DNA of 22,111 nucleotides, taken from NCBI GenBank assembly GCA_018648445.1, contig JABGRG010000067.1, positions 1-22,111 of the forward strand, in the 5' to 3' direction. The notes beneath the pieces are model-generated. The model had not been told where the DNA came from. It made no database searches and saw nothing but the letters and a program-made list of their open reading frames with translations. This document shows, piece by piece, positions 16,367 through 22,111 of this stretch. The translations under genes and the position numbers were made by a program. Numbering within the stretch: the first letter of the stretch is position 1; each line of letters starts with the position of its first letter. Source of the stretch: Rhodospirillales bacterium (GTDB lineage Bacteria > Pseudomonadota > Alphaproteobacteria > Rhodospirillales_A > JACZKS01).

Positions 16367-17731
16367 GTGAAGAGGAATTTGCTTCGCTTCGCCGTTCTGC
16401 TGACGGCAGGACTGGCTGTCAGCGCGTGTGGTTATGTCCAGAATACGGAAATCTTCGATGACGAGTTTTGGGCGTCCAGTCCGCTCAAGGACAATACCTC
16501 CGCCGAGCTTGGTCTCGCCGAACTGGGAAAAGGCAACTACAGCGCCGCCGAACATCATTTTCGCAGTGCGCTGAAAAAGAATCCGAAGGATGTTCACGCG
16601 CTGCTGGGCATGGGTGTCTTGTATCAAAACACCGGCCAGACGACCAAGGCCCGTGAAATGTACGAAGCCATTTTGGCCGTGCGGCCCGATGCTTCCGAAC
16701 AGTTTGTCATCTGGAATACCACCAACACCCGCCCGGTGTCCGAAATCGCCAGCGTAAATCTCGCGCTGCTGCAAAGCCGTGGCGTTGTGGCCGGTGTCGA
16801 GAAAGGGGCTGCCGGGCGCGAAGGGCAGGCCTCCGACGTCGCCGGAGCGCCTCAGGTTTCCGCCATGATGGGGCGCAACCTCACCCAACCGGCGTCCTCG
16901 ACCCCGGCAGGGGCCGCAGCGGCAAGCGGCGTCATGTCGGTATTAAGCCAGGGTGATCTGAATGTGGTATCGCGTTTCAAGACCCTTGGCGCGCTGCGTG
17001 ACGAGGGACTGGTAACGGTTGAAGAATACGGCAAGCGCCGTCAGGCCAATCTGGGTGCGCTTCTTCCCTTAACGTCGCCGCCGCCGGCTGCGGGTCTGGA
17101 TCGCCCCGTGCCCAGCACCGATCAAATCTCCGGTCGTCTTCGGGCCATTGGCCGCGCGCTTGAAATGCGCGCCATGACCATCAAGCAACACTCGGCGGAA
17201 CGCTCGATGATCGTCGATGCGCTCATGCCGGCGGCTCCGGTCGCCGTGGCCAACCCGGCCCCGCCGCCGCAAGGATTGATGGAGGCCGCCGACGCCGTGC
17301 GCCGCATCGAGGCGTTGCAGGGCGAGGGATTGATTTCGTCCGACGAGTACACCCGCGAACGCGCGGCCATCGAAAGTTCCATGCAGCCGAAACCCATGGC
17401 GGGCGGGGCTCCTGCGAAAATGGCTGCGCCGAAAGATGCCGACAAAGAAGCCGCAACCATGCCATCTGGACCGCAGCCGGCTGTACATCTGGCGTCCTAC
17501 AGGTCGCGAAAATCCGCCGATACGGGCTGGGCGCAGCTTCGCCGGACGCAAAAGCAGCTTCTCGGCGGGCTTTCGCACGAGATCAAGCAGATCAATCTGG
17601 GACGCGGGAAAGGCACCTTCTACCGTCTGCTGGCCGGGCCGCTGGCCAGTGAGGCCGCAGCCGAAAAGATGTGCCGCAGCCTGAAACAACGCCGCCAGTA
17701 CTGCGAACCCAGCTTTATGAGCGGCGGTTAG
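16367..17731 (+). CDS. Lipoprotein with TPR-like, triple-repeat and SPOR regions
   Basis: 454 residues from GTG 16367, behind an AAAAGGGTAAAGAG ribosome site. The lipobox is LAVSAC with Cys21. Residues about 45-108 form one or two TPR-like repeats (LGLAELGKGNYSAAEHHFRS then DVHALLGMGVLYQNTGQTTK). The middle holds three related segments of about 31 residues (203-234, 257-288, 311-341). The last 80 residues (PAVHLASYRSRKSADTGWAQ to the end, with YRLLAGPLASEAAAEKMC) look like a SPOR domain, which binds denuded glycan strands at division septa. A role at the cell wall is therefore likely. I do not recognise a named orthologue. It ends 32 bases from the convergent QueG-like gene. Confidence 0.85.
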   Translation: MKRNLLRFAVLLTAGLAVSACGYVQNTEIFDDEFWASSPLKDNTSAELGLAELGKGNYSAAEHHFRSALKKNPKDVHALLGMGVLYQNTGQTTKAREMYEAILAVRPDASEQFVIWNTTNTRPVSEIASVNLALLQSRGVVAGVEKGAAGREGQASDVAGAPQVSAMMGRNLTQPASSTPAGAAAASGVMSVLSQGDLNVVSRFKTLGALRDEGLVTVEEYGKRRQANLGALLPLTSPPPAAGLDRPVPSTDQISGRLRAIGRALEMRAMTIKQHSAERSMIVDALMPAAPVAVANPAPPPQGLMEAADAVRRIEALQGEGLISSDEYTRERAAIESSMQPKPMAGGAPAKMAAPKDADKEAATMPSGPQPAVHLASYRSRKSADTGWAQLRRTQKQLLGGLSHEIKQINLGRGKGTFYRLLAGPLASEAAAEKMCRSLKQRRQYCEPSFMSGG

Positions 17732-17763
17732 GATATTTTCAGTCGGGCAGGGTACCAAACCAG

Positions 17764-18837
17764 TCAATCTTCGTAGAGCGCCCTTCTGGCGGGCGGCATG
17801 TGCTTGAGGCGTTGTTCTGCTTCGTTCGGGCCGACCGCCTCCAGGCCGCCGTCTTCGTTTTGTAAAATGACGCCGGAGTTTTTGAGCATTTTCAGTCGCC
17901 GTTTACGTTCTTCGGGGTCGGCGGCGCAGATTAGCTGACAGTTACCGCACGTCATACGCAGCTTCTCGTCCGTATAGAAAAATGTGCGGCCGCCCGGAGC
18001 CTGGGGCCATTTCGCATAAGCCTCGGTAATTTTTTCGTAGGCTGCCGGAATGTCCTTATCATCCCTGGGAATTTCAAAACGCCCCGGGGACCATGTCGAC
18101 CAGCGACCGTTTGGGGCCAATCCCGTATAACCGCTGCAAACCAGATCGCAGCGCGCCAGACTGCGCCTTTCTGAATAGGTCACTTCTGCATCTCCAAGGT
18201 TTACGCGGGTTTTGTTTTCAAAATCCATGAATCTGGACGTGCAGGAGGCCAGACAGAGGCGGCAGTCATCGCAATAGTTCTCTTCCGGCGGCAGAGGCGG
18301 TGTGGCCACCAGTTCGGCCTTGGTGACGACAGCAGCCAATATGACGGTCGCGCCGTATTCCGGCGTAATCAGGTTGCCCGACATGCCCATGAACCCCAGC
18401 CCCGATTGTGCCGCCAGATAGCGATGTGCGATGTCCGGGTAAACCGGCTCCATGGGGTCATAGGCCGCATCGCCGCCTTCGGGTCGCCGGTAGACGAGGT
18501 TGGCGGCAACGGGAACAGACTTGTACCCCTTGTTGATCAGATAGTTTGATAAATGCAACGCAATACCGCTGGCCGTCACGTTGGCGCGGATCATTTCCTT
18601 TTCCAGACGCTCCCGGTCCTGTTTCATCAGGTAGGGCGAGATGCTGTCCGGGTCCATGGCGACGGCGAAACTGACCGCCGATTTAGCACCTTCAAGCACA
18701 TACGTCAGGTCCGCAGACGGCGGCCCGCCGTCTAGGGCTTCCGTCCCGACAATGCCTGCCTTGGCCGCGCCCTCGATCAAGGTGAAATCGAGGGTGGATC
18801 GGCTCAGTTCCAGGTTTTTGGTTTCACCCGTATTCAT
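17764..18837 (-). CDS. QueG-like 4Fe-4S protein, divergent from true epoxyqueuosine reductase
   Basis: 357 residues. The central region, HRYLAAQSGLGFMGMSGNLI followed by TPEYGATVILAAVVT, aligns with the QueG fold region that reads AGLGWIGKN in QueG, but the GKN lysine is absent. A first cluster motif C-x2-C-x2-C-x3-C (189, 192, 195, 199) lacks the proline after the last Cys. A second set comprises C230 and C234 and then C-x2-C-x3-C (297, 300, 304), followed by AADPEE in place of PWN. QueG and reductive dehalogenases form one cobalamin/Fe-S superfamily, so a reductase role is likely, but the substrate is unknown. Its ATG directly follows the TAG of the CoA-transferase gene. No Tat signal is seen, so it is probably cytoplasmic. 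Confidence 0.82.
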   Translation of the reverse strand: MNTGETKNLELSRSTLDFTLIEGAAKAGIVGTEALDGGPPSADLTYVLEGAKSAVSFAVAMDPDSISPYLMKQDRERLEKEMIRANVTASGIALHLSNYLINKGYKSVPVAANLVYRRPEGGDAAYDPMEPVYPDIAHRYLAAQSGLGFMGMSGNLITPEYGATVILAAVVTKAELVATPPLPPEENYCDDCRLCLASCTSRFMDFENKTRVNLGDAEVTYSERRSLARCDLVCSGYTGLAPNGRWSTWSPGRFEIPRDDKDIPAAYEKITEAYAKWPQAPGGRTFFYTDEKLRMTCGNCQLICAADPEERKRRLKMLKNSGVILQNEDGGLEAVGPNEAEQRLKHMPPARRALYED

Positions 18838-20040
18838 CTAATCGTCCGTCTGGACGACCTTTTCCTCGACCAGTTCATCCACTTCCGAAGAACTGTATCC
18901 CAGCAATTCCTCCAGAATGGGGCGCGTGTCATGGCCCAGTCCGGGGGCTGCGTTGGCTGGAAGCTCGAGGTTGGAGGACAGATGCGGCACGGAGCGGGCG
19001 AATTTGGTGCCGTCCACATCCATGAGCATTCCGCGCGCTTCCACGTGCGGGTCTTTGAAAATATCCTCCGCCGAATAGACCGGGCCGGTGGGAACGCCCG
19101 CCGCGTTCAGGGTGTCCACGGCTTCGGCGCGGGTCACGCCCGCCAGCCAGTCTTCGAGAATAGGCCGCAGGTATTCAGCGTTTTCGGAACGCGCCGGGCC
19201 GTTATTGGACCGTTCGTCCTCGATCAGGTCCGGCCGCCCGATGGTTTCGCAAATACGGCTCCAAATGATGTTGTCGGGAACGTTCAGCGCGATGTAGCCG
19301 TCCTTGGTCTGGAACGCGCCGCGCGGCCACACATTGCGCAGGCGCCCCCGTTCGATGACCTGACCCGAAACGCCATAAGTGGCCAAAGCCTGCTCACCAA
19401 GGGCCAGCATGTTGTCCAGCATGGAACTGTCGACCAGTTGCCCCTCGCCCGTGCGCTCGCGCGCGAACAACGCTTGCATGATGCCGTAGGCCGTGACCTG
19501 CCCGGTGTAAATATCGGCCATGCCATAAGTGGTCCACGACGGCGGTTTGTCGGCGAAACCCACCTGATGCATGATCCCGCCCATGGCCTCGGCGACGATG
19601 TCAAAGGCGGGGCGGTCGGAATAGGGACCCTGGTACCCGGGCATGCGCCCAAATCCTGAAATGATCGCCCAGATCAGCTTGGGATTGAGCTTGCTCATGG
19701 CTTCATAGCCCAGACCCTGACGGTCCATGGACCCGGGCCGCAGATTTTCGACCACCACATCCGAAGCGCCCACAAGGCGGCGGTAGACCTCCTGACCCTT
19801 CGGGTTGCGAAGATCCAGCGCCAGGCTCTTCTTGTTGCGGTTATAGCCCATGAACCCGGCGGCCATCTTGGCCCCGTCCTTCTCGACGAAGGGCGGGATG
19901 GAGCGGCGCGGATCACCCTTTCCGGGACGCTCGATTTTGATAACCTCGGCCCCGGCATCGGCCAGAAGCATGGTGCAGTAGGGTCCGGCCATATACTGTT
20001 CAAGGCCGGTAACGCGGATGCCCGAAAGTGGACGGCTCAT
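18838..20040 (-). CDS. CaiB/BaiF class III CoA-transferase
   Basis: 400 residues from ATG 20040, chosen because GGAGG lies 9 bases upstream; a longer reading adds 15 residues without family match. It begins RPLSGIRVTGLEQYMAGPYC, and shows ADAGAEVIKIERPGKGDPRR (about 27-46), the NRNKKSLALDL segment, VVVENLRPGSMD and the catalytic-type aspartate in YGMADIYTG (Asp176) that forms the aspartyl-CoA thioester intermediate in this family. These enzymes move CoA between carboxylic acids. The partner acids cannot be read from sequence; the thiolase upstream suggests catabolism of acyl-CoA intermediates. It is coupled directly to the QueG-like gene. Confidence 0.93.
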   Translation of the reverse strand: MSRPLSGIRVTGLEQYMAGPYCTMLLADAGAEVIKIERPGKGDPRRSIPPFVEKDGAKMAAGFMGYNRNKKSLALDLRNPKGQEVYRRLVGASDVVVENLRPGSMDRQGLGYEAMSKLNPKLIWAIISGFGRMPGYQGPYSDRPAFDIVAEAMGGIMHQVGFADKPPSWTTYGMADIYTGQVTAYGIMQALFARERTGEGQLVDSSMLDNMLALGEQALATYGVSGQVIERGRLRNVWPRGAFQTKDGYIALNVPDNIIWSRICETIGRPDLIEDERSNNGPARSENAEYLRPILEDWLAGVTRAEAVDTLNAAGVPTGPVYSAEDIFKDPHVEARGMLMDVDGTKFARSVPHLSSNLELPANAAPGLGHDTRPILEELLGYSSSEVDELVEEKVVQTDD

Positions 20041-20049
20041 TTTCTTATA

Positions 20050-20054
20050 CCTCC
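20050..20054 (-). promoter_or_regulatory. Ribosome binding site that fixes the CoA-transferase start
   Basis: GGAGG on the minus strand, 9 bases before ATG 20040, within the short gap after the thiolase gene. Confidence 0.8.
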
Positions 20055-20069
20055 AAAAAAGCGAATTGA

Positions 20070-21317
20070 TTATTCGCCGATCCATTCAAAGACGGTCGAA
20101 ACTCCCATGCCAACGCCCACGCACAGGCTGGCCAGCCCATAGAAGGGCCGGTTGGCGTCGGGTGCGCGGCGTTCCATTTCGTGCATCAGGCTGACCACGA
20201 TGCGCGCCCCCGTGGCGCCCGTCGGGTGGCCCAGCGCAATGCCGCTGCCATTGACGTTGGTGATGTCGTGATCCAGACCCAGCTTGCGCATGCAGCCGAT
20301 GGCCTGGGCGGCGAAGGCTTCATTCAGCTCGATCAGACCGATGTCCTCGATTTTGAGGTCCAGCCTTTTCAGCAATTTTTTCGTCGCCGGAACCGGTCCA
20401 TACCCCATGACGCCGGGTTCGACGCCGGCCACCGCCGAGCCGAGCCAACGCAACTTCGGCTTCATGCCAAGCTCGTCAGCCTTCTCGCGGCTCATCATCA
20501 GAACGGCGGCGGCACCATCGTTGATGCCGCTGGAATTGCCCGCGGTGACCGTGCCGCCCTTGCGAAAGGCGGGGCGCAGCTTAGCCATTTGTTCGACCGA
20601 TGTGTCCAGAACGTAGCGACCGTCTTCTATGCGGTAGCGCGGATGCTCGTCGGTATCGACGATGATCGCGTCGCCCTTGCGTTGCGGGATTTCAATGGGG
20701 ACGATCTCGTCCGCGAACTTTCCATCGTCGATGGCGGTGACCGCGCGGCGGTGGCTTTCAACGGCGAACGCATCCTGGTCTTCGCGCGAAATGCCGATGT
20801 CCTCGGCGATGTTTTCCGCCGTTTCGCCAAGGCTGACGATGGGATACAGCGCATCCAATTTCGGATTGTTGTAGCGCCAGCCCACTGTGGTGTCCCACAT
20901 TTTCGGATGGCCGAAGGCGGGCACGCGCTCGGGCTTGGGCATGGACCAGGGCGCGCGGCTCATGGCTTCGACGCCGCTGCCGATGAAGACATCGCCTTCG
21001 TCCGCGATGATTGCCTTGGCGGCCTGATTGATGGCCTCAAGGGCGGACGAGCAGTTGCGGTTGACGGTGACACCCGACACGTCTGCGGGAAATCCGGCCA
21101 GCAGAACGGCCATGCGGGCGACGTCGCGGTTGTCTTCGCCGGCCTGATTGCCGCACCCGGCATAAACGTCCTCAAGAAGCGCCGGGTCGACGCGCGCGCG
21201 CTCCATCAGCCCTTTATATACCTCGGCCAGCAAATCATCGGGCCGAACGCTCGAAAGGCCGCCGCCGAACTTTCCGATCGGGCTGCGCACCCCGTCTACG
21301 ATCACAACTTCTTTCAT
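20070..21317 (-). CDS. Thiolase (acetyl-CoA acyltransferase)
   Basis: 415 residues. The nucleophile Cys89 lies in TVNRNCSSALEAINQA; the second active-site group is NEAF (about 332-335), His364 in GIALGHPTGATGARI and Cys399 in YGLASLCVGVGMG. Thiolases either cleave 3-ketoacyl-CoA with CoA or condense two acyl-CoAs; the degradative direction is favoured by the CaiB/BaiF neighbour. The glycine pattern after Cys399 (VGVGMG) and the SGIALGHPTG motif differ from the commonest CIGGGQG and GGAIALGHPLG forms, but all catalytic groups are present. The ATG has AAGGAT 7 bases upstream and lies 28 bases after the lipoprotein gene; the CoA-transferase start is 29 bases beyond its stop. Confidence 0.95.
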   Translation of the reverse strand: MKEVVIVDGVRSPIGKFGGGLSSVRPDDLLAEVYKGLMERARVDPALLEDVYAGCGNQAGEDNRDVARMAVLLAGFPADVSGVTVNRNCSSALEAINQAAKAIIADEGDVFIGSGVEAMSRAPWSMPKPERVPAFGHPKMWDTTVGWRYNNPKLDALYPIVSLGETAENIAEDIGISREDQDAFAVESHRRAVTAIDDGKFADEIVPIEIPQRKGDAIIVDTDEHPRYRIEDGRYVLDTSVEQMAKLRPAFRKGGTVTAGNSSGINDGAAAVLMMSREKADELGMKPKLRWLGSAVAGVEPGVMGYGPVPATKKLLKRLDLKIEDIGLIELNEAFAAQAIGCMRKLGLDHDITNVNGSGIALGHPTGATGARIVVSLMHEMERRAPDANRPFYGLASLCVGVGMGVSTVFEWIGE

Positions 21318-21345
21318 GTTCTTATCCTTGGACTTCAGTTTTCAC

Positions 21346-21837
21346 TTATTGGACGGCTTGAACGGGAGCAAGCGGCGCGCCTGCGGCCGCCGGGTCTTGC
21401 GGAACTTCCCGCGGCGAAACGGTGATGGAGATTTCGGATCCGCGAAGGGTGCGGCCCTGTATCTGAATGGTTGCGATGCGTTGCTCGCGCGAATAGGTCA
21501 GGACACTGGCTGCCGCGCGCACCGAGGTGATCTCGCGCCAGCCGAATCCCGGCAAGCTCCCCCGGTAGAAATCAAATATCTGGCCCGAGTCGTTGCCGGA
21601 ATTGATGACCAGACGTCCAAACCATGTTTCTCCGGCTCCGAATATCAGGGTTTTGTCGACGTCGATTTCGCCGCCGCTGACCATGGGCAGGTCCGGAAAG
21701 GTGGTGAACCCGGTGACGGTTTGTCCCGCATCGTTTGCACTGGGGGGCGGGCTTACGCCGACCTTTTGTGTACATCCCGAAAGCACAAGGGCTCCGACAA
21801 ATAGAGCAGCACCCAAAGCCGTTGCCGATTTGCCCAT
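21346..21837 (-). CDS. Small lipoprotein of unknown family
   Basis: 163 residues from ATG 21837, chosen because it begins a normal lipoprotein signal (MGKSATALGAALFVGALVLS then GC, lipidated Cys22) and follows a GGGG ribosome site; an upstream in-frame start would add 30 residues and bury the signal. The mature part has a Pro/Ser linker, then a domain with LIFGAGETWFGRLVI, FDFYRGSLPGFGWREI and alternating strands ending in SEISITVSP, and a Pro/Ala tail. I cannot name the family. It appears first in the run of four minus-strand genes and is 28 bases from the thiolase, so it may only share transcription. Confidence 0.8.
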   Translation of the reverse strand: MGKSATALGAALFVGALVLSGCTQKVGVSPPPSANDAGQTVTGFTTFPDLPMVSGGEIDVDKTLIFGAGETWFGRLVINSGNDSGQIFDFYRGSLPGFGWREITSVRAAASVLTYSREQRIATIQIQGRTLRGSEISITVSPREVPQDPAAAGAPLAPVQAVQ

Positions 21838-21898
21838 GATATTTCCCCTTTTTTCGCGAAATATGTGCCCGACGGGCTGGACGAATTCCTCAATCAAA

Positions 21899-21927
21899 CC
21901 TATATCATCCCGGCGTCCTTTGGCCAA
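21899..21927 (-). promoter_or_regulatory. Possible promoter of the lipoprotein-thiolase-CoA-transferase operon
   Basis: On the minus strand, TTGGCC (21927-21922), a 17-base spacer and TATAGG (21904-21899). Each hexamer matches the sigma-70 consensus at three or four positions. It lies about 60 bases before the lipoprotein ATG, where a promoter is expected. Confidence 0.3.
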
Positions 21928-21976
21928 CCGCAGTTGCGTGTTTGCTGCGTGTTTCGGGCATGTTCCTCCGAGGCGG

Positions 21977-22059
21977 TTGTTTTGGCCGGGCGGGGCCGGT
22001 ATAATAATCGGCCCAAATAGATTATTCCGTTTGACAACGGTGATGGGGTGGCGTAGAAA
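21977..22059 (+). promoter_or_regulatory. Two promoter-like elements facing out of the window
   Basis: TTGTTT (21977-21982), 17 bases, TATAAT (22000-22005); and TTGACA (22031-22036), 17 bases, TAGAAA (22054-22059). Both are on the + strand. The second would start transcription near 22066. No coding region lies between 21838 and 22111, so the target must be beyond the right edge or a small RNA. Confidence 0.4.
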
Positions 22060-22065
22060 CCGCCT

Positions 22066-22093
22066 CCGACGCGACGGTCGGTTGGGTTTTTTT
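22066..22093 (+). terminator. Weak hairpin plus T run near the right edge
   Basis: CCGAC (22066-22070) pairs with GTCGG (22077-22081). Five bases later a run of seven T begins (22087-22093). The stem is short, so it may be an attenuator or chance. Confidence 0.25.
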
Positions 22094-22111
22094 CCGGCGG
22101 TCGCTGTTTTG

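Noticed and set aside
17764..18837. Calling the Fe-S protein epoxyqueuosine reductase (queG)
   Set aside because: The GKN lysine and the prolines after the cluster cysteines are missing and the spacing before the last cysteines is expanded, so I keep it as QueG-like only.
20181..21425. 414-residue open frame on the plus strand across the thiolase
   Set aside because: Antisense to a complete thiolase with all catalytic residues; no domain pattern and no ribosome site were seen.

Overview
The window (about 60% GC by eye) looks like chromosome of an alphaproteobacterium. The order ruvB - ybgC - tolQRAB - pal - cpoB - tilS - ftsH - folP - glmM - thiD on the + strand is the arrangement familiar from Rhodospirillales-type genomes, and the proteins (TolQ, Pal, FtsH, GlmM) are full length with intact active sites. 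I cannot name the genus from sequence alone.

Bases 1-5092 (+): the 3' end of ruvB, then ybgC, tolQ, tolR, tolA and tolB packed with overlapping or abutting stops and starts, then pal after a 173-base gap. This is the Tol-Pal trans-envelope machine: a proton-driven TolQR motor, the TolA linker, periplasmic TolB and the outer-membrane lipoprotein Pal. A strong intrinsic terminator follows pal. Bases 5262-12864 (+): cpoB (Tol partner), tilS (tRNA-Ile lysidine), ftsH (membrane protease), folP (folate), glmM (UDP-GlcNAc precursor) and thiD (thiamine), all closely spaced. thiD ends one base from the convergent stop of a MocR-type regulator.

Bases 12866-16207: a MocR/GntR regulator with a PLP-binding domain (-) divergent from a DUF1127 protein (+). 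Between and inside their starts lie a near-consensus promoter that would give a leaderless regulator mRNA, several repeat elements, and a 16-bp perfect palindrome. Downstream of DUF1127 are a free-standing alanyl-tRNA editing protein (AlaX type) and a PhzF-family isomerase with a 4-base ATGA overlap, preceded by a long stem-loop. Bases 16367-17731 (+): a lipoprotein with TPR-like, triple internal repeat and SPOR segments.

Bases 17764-21837 (-): an apparent operon, in transcription order a small lipoprotein of unknown family, a thiolase, a class III CoA-transferase (CaiB/BaiF) and a divergent relative of the epoxyqueuosine reductase QueG. The QueG-like protein, fused so tightly to CoA-ester chemistry (TAG immediately followed by ATG), and the MocR/DUF1127 control region are the two least ordinary parts of the window. 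The last 274 bases hold no gene but carry promoter-like elements pointing out of the window.

I saw no rRNA, tRNA, CRISPR array, insertion sequence or prophage signature.
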